Source of the DNA: Rubripirellula amarantea
GTDB taxonomy: Bacteria; Planctomycetota; Planctomycetia; Pirellulales; Pirellulaceae
Assembly: GCF_007859865.1 (NCBI RefSeq)
Contig: NZ_SJPI01000001.1
Span: 3,099,406 to 3,163,405 of the forward strand
DNA: 64,000 nucleotides
Reading direction: 5' to 3'
Position 1 is the stretch's first letter; every line of letters begins with the position of its first letter. The translations under genes and the position numbers were made by a program. Below, piece after piece: positions 32,736 to 42,522 of the stretch. The notes under the pieces are model-generated. The model ran no database searches and was not told where the DNA came from. It saw only the letters and a program-made list of their open reading frames with translations.

Positions 32736-33951
32736 CTTTACGTTCAAGCAGCAACCGCATCATCTCTTCGGCCGAATTGATAGCGATATCACGTATCAGG
32801 TCACGTTGAGTCTCATCGCCGAACTCATATGTGACCGCGTGAATGCCGAGTTCACGAGCCACCCAAGCCTTGCTGGTCGATCGGTGAGCGTTGTGGCCAT
32901 CATCGCGTAGCATCTCAAACGCAGGCATGCGTTTATCGATGGCGGCAACCCACTGAGTCGTAAAGCCTGGAGGAAACAGTTCGGTTTCTCGGGGCGGTGT
33001 GTAGAAGACTTCGTTAAACGTGCTGTGGAAATCAAGAAACAACCACAATCGACCGTTCTCTCGGTCTCGTAGCGTTAGCATTTCGTCGCGGATCGCTTTG
33101 GTTTCGGGCTGGGTGAATCGAAGCCAATCGCGATTTAAATCGACTCCGTTAGCGTTACTGCGCCAGTATCCTCGTTCGACTCCGTCGGGGTTGGCCACCG
33201 GCACGATGACCGTCAGGAAGTTCTCGCGAAACTTTTTCGCCAAGTTGCTATCGGTGTTTATCGCGTCGACAAAGTGCATCATGCCAATCGTTCCCGTGAC
33301 CTCGGGTGGATGCTGTCGCGAAAGAATGAAGATGGAATCTTTCGCATCAGGATTGCCAATGGCGACTCGATGCAGTGGGTTGCCGAGAACGGACTGACCA
33401 ATCACAGATTGATCGACGTCAGGCTTCGTTGACAAGCCCTTCATCCAACTGCCAACTTCCTTTTCACTGACGATTTCTTGACCAGCGACCCATAGCGATT
33501 TTTCGCCTACGGGAATGTTCAACGTTACTTCGCGACCGGTGGGATGCCGCGAAACGACAAGGTTTTCAGCCGATTCCCAATTCACTCGATCGCGACTGAT
33601 CTTAGGAGCGTATCGGTGAGACCCGCCTTCGTAACGCAAGCGAACTTGAATTTCGCGTTCGGAGTCTGCTTTGACCCGAAAAGCGTACCAGGCGCTGTCG
33701 TTGATCGGTTCGAGTTCGGGTTTGATGGTGATTTCGAAGTGATCTTTTTTCTCAACGAGACTGTCAATTTTGCCGCCGGGAAAGTCCGTGTCGAATCTTA
33801 TCCCATGTTCTTTAGATTCGTAGGAAACCTCGGTGCTTATCAGCGTAGAAGGATCTGCAATCGCGTTGGTGCTACCAACGACTAGGCCTGCTGCTGATAT
33901 CGCTGCTGCAAGAAACACGCGGCGAAAGCGGTGGGTATGAGCGCACATCAT
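32722..33951 (-). CDS. Secreted M14 family zinc carboxypeptidase
   Basis: A 409-residue exported peptidase, probably acting on extracytoplasmic peptides. The signal peptide is clear (Arg-rich start, hydrophobic VFLAAAISAAGLVVG, cut after NAIA). The mature protein begins with a beta-rich N-terminal domain of about 130 residues like that of M14-type esterase/peptidases (pepdidase_M14_N). The catalytic domain then shows SRQHPPEVTG (zinc His and Glu), NPDGVERGYWR with NGVDLNRDW (substrate binding Asn-Arg), LDFHS (third zinc His) and VTYEFGDE (catalytic Glu). ATG at 33951 preferred because AGGA lies 8 nt upstream; a second ATG directly follows. Confidence 0.87.
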   Translation of the reverse strand: MMCAHTHRFRRVFLAAAISAAGLVVGSTNAIADPSTLISTEVSYESKEHGIRFDTDFPGGKIDSLVEKKDHFEITIKPELEPINDSAWYAFRVKADSEREIQVRLRYEGGSHRYAPKISRDRVNWESAENLVVSRHPTGREVTLNIPVGEKSLWVAGQEIVSEKEVGSWMKGLSTKPDVDQSVIGQSVLGNPLHRVAIGNPDAKDSIFILSRQHPPEVTGTIGMMHFVDAINTDSNLAKKFRENFLTVIVPVANPDGVERGYWRSNANGVDLNRDWLRFTQPETKAIRDEMLTLRDRENGRLWLFLDFHSTFNEVFYTPPRETELFPPGFTTQWVAAIDKRMPAFEMLRDDGHNAHRSTSKAWVARELGIHAVTYEFGDETQRDLIRDIAINSAEEMMRLLLERKADMQ

Positions 33952-34367
33952 GAACTCGTCCTGAGGGAAGTTTGTGAAACTCAAACTTAAACAGAGGGTC
34001 TGCTTAAGCGCCGTTCATCCATGAATGGCTTGCCGATGGCGTTTAATAAGTTTGAATTCGGTGAGTTTCACGTCGGTAGGGTGGGGTCAAAGCAACGCTT
34101 TGAGCTGAGGTGGGATACTAAAAGTATAGCATATGCCGATCTTAAAACCAAATATCGATCACTCCAGGGCAAACGGAAGGGGCTGCCATGCCCTAATCAC
34201 GTTGTTTATGCGCTCAATCCACGCACCGTTGAAATTCTGGTATCAGATCCCAGCATCGACCGGGTTGGAGCAGTCGTAGAGGAAAGAGCGGTCCCCCAAT
34301 TCCCAGCCACAATGGCCGTGTTACGATCGTTGCCTCATTGCCATTCACCTGTCTTTCGCGAAAAGTT
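33952..34367. other. Intergenic region with a long inverted repeat, upstream of mgtE
   Basis: No convincing gene. A 116-codon frame at 34021-34371 runs into mgtE and has no recognisable features. A split inverted repeat spans 33974-34071: gtgaaactca (33974-33983) pairs with tgagtttcac (34062-34071), and tcaaactta (33981-33989) pairs with taagtttga (34047-34055). It could be the ends of a small decayed element or an mRNA/DNA control structure. I do not recognise the known magnesium M-box sequence here. Confidence 0.4.
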
Positions 34368-35744
34368 ATGACTGAACCAGCCGTCGAATCGGATACCCGG
34401 CCCTGGGAAGAACTTCTGAAACTCGCCCGCCAGGGCGACGAATCTGAGTTGTCTGATTACTTGGCGAGTCTCCCGCCAACGGATCAGGCGTTTGCGTTTG
34501 CTCACCTGGACGATGAAGACGCAGAATTGATCGTCAACACGCTTTCGGTCTCGCACGCTGCGGAATTGTTGTCGCGACTTTCCGAAGCACAAGCCGCGGG
34601 TTTGGTGGGAACACTTTCGCCGCAATTGGCGGCAGCCATCGTTCACGAATTACCATCGGATGAACAAGCGGACGTGCTCGGCGAATTGGCCGACGATCAA
34701 GTGGGTGCCATCCTCGATCAGTTGCCCGAGGATGAAGCGACTGATCTGCGTGAGTTCATCGCTTACAACGACGAGGTGGCCGGTGGGTTGATGAATCGCG
34801 AGCTGATTCGCATTCCTTTGAATGAAACCATCGGTGGTGTGATTCGCATCATCGAGTCAGCGCTTGAACGGCTGACCGAGGGCGATGTTCGATACGGCTA
34901 TGTGGTCGACGATAGTGATCGCTTGGTCGGTGTGCTACCAATGCAAAACTTATTGTTTAGCAAGCGATCCACCGCAGTCGGCGATGTGATGATTCGCGAG
35001 CCGATGACTGTTCACGATCAAACCCCTTTGGACGATTTGATCGATGTGTTTGATTCGTACAATTTTCTTGGCATTCCTGTTGTTGACGCTGATCAGAAAC
35101 TCGTAGGTGTTGTGCTCAGGCAATCGGTTGACTATGCCGCTGGGCAAGCAGCCGAAAGCGACTATTTGAAGAGCCAGGGTATTGTCGGCGGTGAAGAACT
35201 ACGAACCATGCCGCTGTGGTTGCGCTCGCGACGACGTTTGAGTTGGCTGAGTGTCAATATTTTGTTGAACGTGGGAGCAGCCAGTGTGGTGGCGTTCTTT
35301 CAGGACACGTTGCAGTCGGTGATTGCCTTGGCCGTGTTCTTGCCGATCATCAGCGACATGAGCGGGTGCAGCGGTAACCAAGCGGTCGCGGTCAGTATGC
35401 GAGAATTGTCACTGGGGTTATTGCGGCCGACGGAAGTCTTGCGAGTTTGGATCCAAGAACTCGGCGTCGGGTTGATCAATGGCGCCGTGCTGGGACTCTT
35501 GGTGGCGATCGCTGCTCTGCTTTACAACGGGAATGGCTACCTGGGATTGGTTGTTGGTACGGCGCTATTTGCCAATACGATCGTGGCGGTGTCGATCGGC
35601 GGCACGGTACCCCTTATCGTGAAACGATTCGGATTTGACCCGGCCATTGCCAGCGGCCCGCTGCTGACAACCATTACTGACATGTGTGGATTCTTTTTGG
35701 TGTTGGGAATCGCAAGCCAAATGATCGACAAGCTGACTCAATAA
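34368..35744 (+). CDS. mgtE: Magnesium transporter MgtE
   Basis: A 458-residue Mg2+ channel/transporter. The order of parts is typical: an acidic superhelical MgtE N-domain (about residues 15-130, repeated LPxxExxxxL-like units), two CBS domains (about 135-260, with VGVLPMQNLL and LVGVVLRQSVDYA) and five transmembrane helices (about 285-458). The helical part includes SGCSGNQAVAVSMREL, the counterpart of the family's GNAGxQ motif, and ASGPLLTTITDMCGFF. In the family the N-domain and CBS pair sense cytosolic Mg2+ and close the pore. ATG at 34368 chosen over 34338 because the N-domain begins shortly after it. Confidence 0.94.
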   Translation: MTEPAVESDTRPWEELLKLARQGDESELSDYLASLPPTDQAFAFAHLDDEDAELIVNTLSVSHAAELLSRLSEAQAAGLVGTLSPQLAAAIVHELPSDEQADVLGELADDQVGAILDQLPEDEATDLREFIAYNDEVAGGLMNRELIRIPLNETIGGVIRIIESALERLTEGDVRYGYVVDDSDRLVGVLPMQNLLFSKRSTAVGDVMIREPMTVHDQTPLDDLIDVFDSYNFLGIPVVDADQKLVGVVLRQSVDYAAGQAAESDYLKSQGIVGGEELRTMPLWLRSRRRLSWLSVNILLNVGAASVVAFFQDTLQSVIALAVFLPIISDMSGCSGNQAVAVSMRELSLGLLRPTEVLRVWIQELGVGLINGAVLGLLVAIAALLYNGNGYLGLVVGTALFANTIVAVSIGGTVPLIVKRFGFDPAIASGPLLTTITDMCGFFLVLGIASQMIDKLTQ

Positions 35745-35808
35745 CTACGCTCCTGGCGTGCAACGGAGTCGTGATTCAGACGTTCTGGTTTTGCTTGAGG
35801 CTTTCAAA

Positions 35809-35850
35809 GTGACCTTGTCGAAGTGAGTGTGTCGAAGTGAGCGGTGAATA
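35809..35850 (+). repeat. 14-nt degenerate tandem repeat, 3 copies
   Basis: Units at 35809, 35823 and 35837 all start gtga, and the first two end tgtcgaa. Located 64 nt after mgtE. Confidence 0.6.
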
Positions 35851-36002
35851 ATCTGTAGCTGACGCTTGAGTCAAAAGCTTCCTGAGTGCTTCGCTGTCTA
35901 GTATCGAGCGTGTAAGAGCTTGGTTGTCGGTTGCATGTCGCGACGTTTTGAGTTCTGTTGGACGGATCGTTTTGACCGCTTGATGTCCCTCGAGAATACA
36001 CG

Positions 36003-37538
36003 ATGAAGTTTTCTAATTGCGTTTTGATACTTGCGCTGATCCTGGTCTCGGCTAGCCTCCGAAGTGAAGTCACGGCTGATGACGTGGCCAAACGTCCCAA
36101 CATTGTCTTTGTGCTTTGCGATGACCATCGTTTTGATTGTTTGGGGATTGCAGGGCATCCATTCTTGGAAACACCTCACTTGGATCAACTTGCACGTGAC
36201 GGGGCGATCTGCAATCGCGCGTACGTGACAACTTCGTTATGCTCACCCAGTCGCGCGTCCATTTTGACGGGCCAGTATGCTCACAACCATCGTGTGATCG
36301 ACAACTATCATCCCGTCGATCCTGATTTGGTTTTCTTTCCTCAGCATCTGCAAGCAGCGGGCTACGAAACGGCCTTCATCGGCAAGTGGCACAAAGGCGG
36401 CGAAATTGATGACCCTCAGCGAGGGTTTGACCATTGGATCGCATTCAAAGGACAAGGCACTTACTTTCCCGATGGCCGTGGCACGACTCGGGAAGTTCCG
36501 CAAACGACTTATGACGGTCTCAACATCAACGGGAAGCGGGTGCCACAAAAAGGCTACATCACCGATGAACTAACGGACTATGCCATTGAATGGTTGGCAG
36601 ACCGAAGCGACGAGAAACCGTTCTTCTTGTATGTCAGTCACAAAGCCGTGCACTCGGATTTTGTACCTGCTGACCGACATCGCGGTCGCTACGACGATCA
36701 ACCGCTTCCGATCGAAGTGCCCAGCGTGTCAGAGATGAACGCGGGTAAGTTGCCAATGTGGGTTCGCAACCAACGCAACAGTCGTCACGGGGTGGACTTT
36801 GGATACAACTTGAAAGGCTTCACGCCGGAAGTTTACTACCGACGTTACTGCGAAACCTTGCTCGCTGTTGACGAAAGCGTCGGACGTCTGCGTCAAGAGC
36901 TTGCGGATCGCAATTGGATGGACAACACGGTGTTCATTTACATGGGGGATAACGGTTTTCAGTTCGGCGACCATGGGTTGATTGACAAACGAGTGGCATA
37001 CGAAGCGAGCGCTCGCGTGCCTTTGATCATGACAGCGCCCGGACGAATTCCATCGGGGCAATCGTTTGATGGTTTGATCGCGAACATCGACATCGGACCG
37101 ACGTTGCTGGAAGCGGCGTCCGCTAAGCCGCTGGACGAAGTGGATGGAATGAGTGTGTGGAAACCACTCTGTGAAGCCGACGCCGGCAGTTTGGAAGGTC
37201 GTAGCGTTCTGTATGAGTATCTTTGGGAGCGAAACTATCCTCAGACTCCGACAATGCATGCGTTGTTAGGGACTCGCTACAAGTACGTTCGATATCATGG
37301 CTTGTGGGATCGAGATGAGTTGTTTGATCTGCAAAATGATCCAGGTGAAATGCGCAACTTGATCGACGACGAAGACCAAGCGGTTCGCGTAGAGGAGATG
37401 AACGCTCGGTTGTGGGAGATGATTCAATCAAGCGATGGAAACGAAATCCCGATTTTGGAAGATCGCGGTTCAACGTATCCGTTGCGAAATCCTCAGAAGG
37501 CACCGCAAGCGAGTTTTCCTGATGAGTTTTTTAAGTAG
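36003..37538 (+). CDS. Secreted sulfatase (formylglycine-dependent, S1 family)
   Basis: A 511-residue exported sulfatase, hydrolysing sulfate esters probably from sulfated polysaccharides. Signal peptide at residues 1-25 (LILALILVSASL, cut near VTA). Metal ligands D40/D41 lie in VLCDDHRFD. The active-site signature is C80-S-P-S-R84 followed by ASILTGQYAHNHRV; C80 must be converted to formylglycine. TGKWHKGG-like IGKWHKGGEID and MGDNGFQFGDHG (further metal ligands) are present. No anaerobic or FGE-type maturase gene is adjacent. The substrate cannot be told; subfamily resembles those acting on carrageenan, glycosaminoglycan or choline sulfates. The next gene starts 8 nt after the stop. Confidence 0.92.
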   Translation: MKFSNCVLILALILVSASLRSEVTADDVAKRPNIVFVLCDDHRFDCLGIAGHPFLETPHLDQLARDGAICNRAYVTTSLCSPSRASILTGQYAHNHRVIDNYHPVDPDLVFFPQHLQAAGYETAFIGKWHKGGEIDDPQRGFDHWIAFKGQGTYFPDGRGTTREVPQTTYDGLNINGKRVPQKGYITDELTDYAIEWLADRSDEKPFFLYVSHKAVHSDFVPADRHRGRYDDQPLPIEVPSVSEMNAGKLPMWVRNQRNSRHGVDFGYNLKGFTPEVYYRRYCETLLAVDESVGRLRQELADRNWMDNTVFIYMGDNGFQFGDHGLIDKRVAYEASARVPLIMTAPGRIPSGQSFDGLIANIDIGPTLLEAASAKPLDEVDGMSVWKPLCEADAGSLEGRSVLYEYLWERNYPQTPTMHALLGTRYKYVRYHGLWDRDELFDLQNDPGEMRNLIDDEDQAVRVEEMNARLWEMIQSSDGNEIPILEDRGSTYPLRNPQKAPQASFPDEFFK

Positions 37539-37546
37539 GGCTCGGT

Positions 37547-38038
37547 ATGGATCGACCAGTGGACTGGAAATCGCTAACGAAGCGTCTATCGCAAACGGAC
37601 TGGCAAATAGCACTGGTGGTAAGTGGTGGCGGAATCGGTGCTATCGAGCGATGCATGAAGCGAGCGGGTGCGTCGGTGAACTTTGTGGAAGCGGTCGTTC
37701 CCTATTCGCGAGCTTCGATGCGGGACTACCTTGGCGCGCCGATGGTAGGGAAGAGTGCATCGAAAGAGACGTCAATTCAACTCGCGCAAGTGGCATTTGA
37801 ACGAGCGGTTTCGTTTTCTGACATCGATCAGGGACGAGCCGTCGGGATCGCGTTGGTCGCCGCCATGCCCACGTTTCCCGCACGCAATCAGACCAACCAA
37901 ATTCACGTTGCGATGATAACAATGAATGGATGTCAATCACGTTCTCGCGAATTAGATGGTCAACTCATTGACCGTGACGACGCCGAAGAAATCGCTGAGG
38001 CGATGGTAGCAGAGATGGTTGAGAATCTTACCGGGTAA
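37547..38038 (+). CDS. CinA C-terminal (nicotinamide-nucleotide amidase)-like protein
   Basis: A 163-residue stand-alone protein. The order of elements resembles the CinA C-terminal domain: ALVVSGGGIGAI in place of TAESCTGGLL, FVEAVVPYSRASMRDYLG in place of GGVVAYSNxxKxxLLG, an AVGIALVAAMPTFP strand in place of the VTGIAGP segment, and the IHVAMITMNG strand. The catalytic Ser-Cys motif of amidases is replaced (SGGG), so activity is doubtful. Eight nucleotides after the sulfatase gene, so probably co-transcribed, though a functional link is not obvious. Confidence 0.5.
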   Translation: MDRPVDWKSLTKRLSQTDWQIALVVSGGGIGAIERCMKRAGASVNFVEAVVPYSRASMRDYLGAPMVGKSASKETSIQLAQVAFERAVSFSDIDQGRAVGIALVAAMPTFPARNQTNQIHVAMITMNGCQSRSRELDGQLIDRDDAEEIAEAMVAEMVENLTG

Positions 38039-38125
38039 ATTGAGAATCCACTTTGCAAACGCAACGTCAGATCCGAGTTCCGTCTACAATGTCCAGCTTC
38101 TCTCGCCTCGACTGGACCGATTCGC

Positions 38126-40810
38126 ATGAAGCCCAACGAAACGAACGACGACGAAATTGTGCCACCAGCATTGCGGGAGGTTAAGTATGAATACACACCT
38201 GCTCTCGTCGATATCTTGACCCATCTCAATACGACCATTTTGGTATCGACCTATCAAGCTGGCAAATTGTTAGTGCTTGGTGCGAAAGATGGGAAACTAA
38301 CAATCTCTTTCTTGGACTACGAGCAACCGATGGGGCTGGCGGTAAGTCCGCATCGGATCGCCGTGGGTTCGCGCCGGCAAATGCACTTCTTAGTTCCAGC
38401 TCATGAAACTCAGGAGCGTGATTCGAAGTATGACAGTTGTTATGTGCCTCGCACAAGTTTCTATACGGGCAATGTTCACGGGCATGACTTGGCATGGGGA
38501 AGGGAAGGCTTGTGGGTCGTCAATACTCTGTTTTCGTGTTTGTCGACGCTGCACGAAGACTACAGCTTCGTGCCGCGATGGAAGCCACCTTTCATTTCGC
38601 AGTTGATCGATCAAGATCGCTGTCACCTAAACGGCATGGCGATGGTTGAAGGCGAGCCCAAGTTCGTGACGGCGATGAGCCAAACCGACACGGCCGCAGG
38701 CTGGCGACCGAATAAGGCCAATGGCGGTGTGGTAATGGAAGTGCCTAGTGGTGATGTGATGTGCAGCAATCTTTCGATGCCACATTCGCCTCGTTTTTAT
38801 TCTGACCGATTGTGGGTTCTCGATTCTGGGCGGGGTGCGTTTGGTTATATCGATCAATCCAGCGGTAAGTATCAAACTGTTGAGCAACTTCCTGGTTACA
38901 CTCGCGGATTATCTTTTGCCGGTCAATTTGCCTTCGTTGGGCTATCAAAGATTCGCGAGACGTCGGTATTTGGTGGGGTGCCAATAGCTGAAAAGCGTGA
39001 TGAGCTTCGCTGCGGTGTCGGTGTGATTGATCTGACGACCGGCAAGACCGTAGCGGTTTTTCAATTTCATAGCGGCGTGACAGAAATTTTTGCGGTTGAG
39101 GCGCTGCGAGGATTTAGCAATCCGCTGATTGCCGGTGCATCGGTTGATCAACAGGAACGTGAAGTTTGGATCGTGCCAAATCCAAACGGACCGATTCCAG
39201 TGGTCAAACCCAGCGTGCCGCTGTTTGCGACGCCTTCTATTGACGGGGGATCATCATCAGGGGACTTGTCTCCTGCTCAATTGATCGATCTGGGGAATAA
39301 GCGACAAGAACAGGGTAACCAACCATCAGCGATGTTGTGTTACCAACGTGCATTGGAGATTGATCCCAAGTGCATTCCGGCTTTGCAAAATCTCGGCTAT
39401 CTGGCGTTCAATATGGGCGAAGCTGAAAAAGCAAGCGACGTCTATGATCGGCTGCTCGCGATTGAGCCTTCGGCGATCAATTACCTGCTCGCTGCTTCGG
39501 TCTTGCCAGTGATTTATGACTCAGAAGCGGAAGTGCAGCATTGGCGAGAACGTCAGTTGAAGGTCCTTGAAGACTTGGCTGCTACCGGCGAGCAAGTGGA
39601 CGCGACCAAGAGTTTAGTACCCACATGCTTCTTCGCGGCATATAAGGGGCTCAACGATCGTGACGTGATGCAGCGACGCGCAGCAGCGGTGAAGGGAACC
39701 GATTTTACATCTCGTCAGAGAGCTGAGCGAAGCGATAACAGACTGCGAGTTGGTTTCGTTTCGGCATACTTCCGCAACCACACGATTGGGCGTTTAAATA
39801 TCGGGCGGCTTGAAAATCTTAGTCGTGAAAAAATTCACTTGAGCGTGATTTATGCCGGACGAGAACAGGACGAGATGAGTGAGCGATTTAGAGCGACGGC
39901 TGACGATTACATCCGTTTGCCGCGTGACTTACCTTCCGCAATCGCGACAATGTCAGAATTGGATTTGGATGTGCTTGCGCACGCCGATGTCGGCATGGAC
40001 TCGCTAACGCAAACACTCGCTTTTTCTCGTTTCGCACCTGTTCAGGCAGCAACCTGGGGCCATCCCGATACAACGGGAAGCACGATGATGGATTACTTCA
40101 TTTCCAGTGTGGGCTTAGAGTCCGAGAACAGTTCGGAGGCCTATTCCGAGGATTTGGTTCTTCTTCCGTCATTGGGGATTCAGTACGAGCGTCCTTCGCT
40201 TCCCGAAAAACATAAGATCCGCAACGATTTGGGTTTGTCTGATGATGCGAATCTGTACGGGTGTCCCCAGACGCTGTTCAAGTTTCATCCTGATTTTGAC
40301 GAGATTCTTGCGGGCATTTTGGAGGCAGACCCGATCGCTGAGTTAGTGTTGTTGGAAGGCCGACTGCCCGAGTGGACCCACCGACTGCGAAGGCGATTTC
40401 GACGCACTTTGCCTGAGGCGGGAAAACGAGTGCGTTTCTTGCCTGCACTGCCGCATGAGGACTTTCTCTCGCTCGTTGCCAATGTCAATGTGTTGCTTGA
40501 TCCAATTCATTTTGGTGGCGGGAACAGTTCGCTGGAGGCGCTCGCAATCGAAACGCCTCTGGTGACGATGCGAGGCGACTACTTGCGCAGTCGAATTACG
40601 AGCACAATTTATGAGAGCGTGGACTTTACCGATTTGATTGCGGGTGACGCAGAACAATATATCGGGTTAGCAACACGAGTCGTTAATGACGATGATTTCC
40701 GAGTTAACGTGCTGCGAAAAATTCGCGATGCGTCCAAAGCATTGTTCGATCAAGCCGGACAGGCCGATGAGCTAGAGCATTGTCTGTTGACGATGACCAA
40801 AGCAGGCTAG
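38126..40810 (+). CDS. TIGR03032-like domain fused to TPRs and a GT41 (O-GlcNAc transferase-like) domain
   Basis: An 894-residue soluble protein of three parts. Residues 1-350 resemble the TIGR03032 family, a beta-propeller-like domain common in planctomycetes and cyanobacteria (STYQAGKLLVLG, LDYEQPMGLAVS, HDLAWGREGLWVVNTLFSCL). Residues 385-460 form two to three TPRs (GNKRQEQGNQPSAMLCYQRAL and following). Residues 520-894 match SPINDLY/O-GlcNAc transferase-type glycosyltransferases (GFVSAYFRNHTIGRL, QAATWGHPDTTG, FHPDFDEIL and LDPIHFGGGNSSLEAL, where the last holds the UDP-binding region). It may glycosylate proteins or a carrier. Its own promoter region lies in the 88-nt gap after the CinA-like gene. 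Confidence 0.8.
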   Translation: MKPNETNDDEIVPPALREVKYEYTPALVDILTHLNTTILVSTYQAGKLLVLGAKDGKLTISFLDYEQPMGLAVSPHRIAVGSRRQMHFLVPAHETQERDSKYDSCYVPRTSFYTGNVHGHDLAWGREGLWVVNTLFSCLSTLHEDYSFVPRWKPPFISQLIDQDRCHLNGMAMVEGEPKFVTAMSQTDTAAGWRPNKANGGVVMEVPSGDVMCSNLSMPHSPRFYSDRLWVLDSGRGAFGYIDQSSGKYQTVEQLPGYTRGLSFAGQFAFVGLSKIRETSVFGGVPIAEKRDELRCGVGVIDLTTGKTVAVFQFHSGVTEIFAVEALRGFSNPLIAGASVDQQEREVWIVPNPNGPIPVVKPSVPLFATPSIDGGSSSGDLSPAQLIDLGNKRQEQGNQPSAMLCYQRALEIDPKCIPALQNLGYLAFNMGEAEKASDVYDRLLAIEPSAINYLLAASVLPVIYDSEAEVQHWRERQLKVLEDLAATGEQVDATKSLVPTCFFAAYKGLNDRDVMQRRAAAVKGTDFTSRQRAERSDNRLRVGFVSAYFRNHTIGRLNIGRLENLSREKIHLSVIYAGREQDEMSERFRATADDYIRLPRDLPSAIATMSELDLDVLAHADVGMDSLTQTLAFSRFAPVQAATWGHPDTTGSTMMDYFISSVGLESENSSEAYSEDLVLLPSLGIQYERPSLPEKHKIRNDLGLSDDANLYGCPQTLFKFHPDFDEILAGILEADPIAELVLLEGRLPEWTHRLRRRFRRTLPEAGKRVRFLPALPHEDFLSLVANVNVLLDPIHFGGGNSSLEALAIETPLVTMRGDYLRSRITSTIYESVDFTDLIAGDAEQYIGLATRVVNDDDFRVNVLRKIRDASKALFDQAGQADELEHCLLTMTKAG

Positions 40811-40839
40811 AGAGAACTGTACATAATTTGCGACTAAGT

Positions 40840-42522
40840 TCACCGTTCGCTTAGTTGGGCGGCTGTTTGTACTAGGTTGACAAATTCACTTCGAAGGCCT
40901 GTGGAGTCATTCCCGAGGGCGGACTGTGCGACCTGCTGGATGTCGGCAAGCTTCCATGGTTTGCCCTGATCTACCTGACGCAATGACATTCCGAAACCGG
41001 CCACCGCGGCTGCGAATCGGAAGTCTGCATCGGCGAGATCAAATCGAGTCGAGTCGTTGACGACGACATGTTCGCTCCAGCGACTGTTAGATTCCCCCGG
41101 CAGTTTGTAGCGTAGCTTCACAGTCATCAATTCACCTGCATTGGGATCGGCAACAGGAGTTTTCGCGGCGGAGTACTTCAGCGGATCGATATCCCTCAGG
41201 ATATCGGTAGTTAAGCCAGCGGGGATGATCTCGTAGAACGCGGTAACCGTGTGGCCGGCGCCGATTTCTCCTGCGTCAACGGAATCGTCATTGAAGTCCT
41301 CATTGGAAAGCAACCGATTTTCGTAACCCAGCAACCGATATCCAGCGACGGCCTTGGGATTCAATTCGACTTGAATCTTCACATCTTTGGCGATCGTGAC
41401 CAGTGTCGAGGTCACCTGTTGGACCAGTACTTTCCGAGCTTCGCTAGCCGAATCGATGAATGCATAGTTGCCGTTTCCGCGATTGCTGATCTGTTCGAGC
41501 ATCGAATCGTTCAGGTTTCCCATCCCGAATCCAAGCACTGTCAAGTCAATCCCGCTAGCAGATTCCCGTTCGATCATGCGAACGAGCTCATCGTTGCTAC
41601 GTTGGCCGACATTGAAGTCGCCATCGGTGCAAAGGAGGACTCGATTGACGCCATTGGATTGAAAGTGATCGCGAGCAATTTGGTAGGCAAGCCGCAAGCC
41701 ATCGCCTCCGTTGGTGGATCCGTACGGGCGAAGTGAACGGATCGCTCGACTTATCTCGTCTCGTTCGTTTGCGGCGGTCGAATTCAGAACCAAGCCAGCC
41801 GATCCCGCATAAGCAACGATGGCAATTCGATCTTGGGGCGACAATTGCGAGAGCAGCAACAGCAAGCTGCGTTGTAACAGTGGCAACTTATTAGACGCTT
41901 CCATGGAACCGGACGTGTCAATCAGTAGCACCAAGTTGGCAGGGTCTCTTTGTCGCCAGTCAATATCGCGTCCCTTGAGTGCGATTCGAACAAGTTGATG
42001 GTCATCATTCCAGGGACAATTTGTAACTGCGAACCTAGTCGCGATCGGTTCGCTGCTCTCGGGATCGGGCAATGCGTATTGGTAATCGAAGTAGTTCACC
42101 AGTTCTTCGATCCTAACAGCGTCAGGCCGCGGCAGGCGTCGGTAGTCTCGCAAGTGTTGGCGCACCTTGCTGTAAGACGCGGTGTCGACGTCAATCGAGA
42201 ATGTACTTAGCGGCTGATGAGCGGCACTGATGAAGGGATGAGTATCGATCACATCGTGTCGATCCGAATCCGAGTCTCGTAGGTCAGGGGCATGGTCATC
42301 TTCAGCAGACTCATGAAGGTACATTGCATCGTCAATCGTCGAATGAACGTAACCTCGTTGTTGCTGGCCACATCCGGCAACCAAGATTGAAAATGTGAAG
42401 GCGACCAGTTTGCTTAAGGAAGGATGTGAGATGGGTAGGCAGGGAATGGCCAAACGATTCGTGGTTAAATGATTCGTGGTTAAGCGCTGCACGGCTAACC
42501 ACTTCATGGCGGGACGCTTCAT
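40840..42522 (-). CDS. von Willebrand factor A domain lipoprotein
   Basis: A protein of about 560 residues with an N-terminal YfbK-type vWA_N region (STFSIDVDTASYSKVRQHL, then RIEELVNYFDY), a vWA domain with MIDAS motif DTSGSM, and a C-terminal beta-rich domain. The N-terminus has a likely lipobox (LVAGCGQQQ, hydrophobic FTFSILVAG before the Cys). The start is uncertain. Upstream of the lipobox the frame is built of pentapeptide units encoded by a 15-nt degenerate repeat, and the first ATG is at 42522. A TTG at 42453 would give a normal-length signal peptide without the repeat peptides. Probable metal-dependent protein-interaction role at the membrane; partner unknown. Confidence 0.75.
   Translation of the reverse strand: MKRPAMKWLAVQRLTTNHLTTNRLAIPCLPISHPSLSKLVAFTFSILVAGCGQQQRGYVHSTIDDAMYLHESAEDDHAPDLRDSDSDRHDVIDTHPFISAAHQPLSTFSIDVDTASYSKVRQHLRDYRRLPRPDAVRIEELVNYFDYQYALPDPESSEPIATRFAVTNCPWNDDHQLVRIALKGRDIDWRQRDPANLVLLIDTSGSMEASNKLPLLQRSLLLLLSQLSPQDRIAIVAYAGSAGLVLNSTAANERDEISRAIRSLRPYGSTNGGDGLRLAYQIARDHFQSNGVNRVLLCTDGDFNVGQRSNDELVRMIERESASGIDLTVLGFGMGNLNDSMLEQISNRGNGNYAFIDSASEARKVLVQQVTSTLVTIAKDVKIQVELNPKAVAGYRLLGYENRLLSNEDFNDDSVDAGEIGAGHTVTAFYEIIPAGLTTDILRDIDPLKYSAAKTPVADPNAGELMTVKLRYKLPGESNSRWSEHVVVNDSTRFDLADADFRFAAAVAGFGMSLRQVDQGKPWKLADIQQVAQSALGNDSTGLRSEFVNLVQTAAQLSER

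Noticed and set aside
34021-34371. 116-codon frame upstream of mgtE
   Set aside because: No ribosome site or family features; it runs 4 nt into mgtE and overlaps the inverted repeat.
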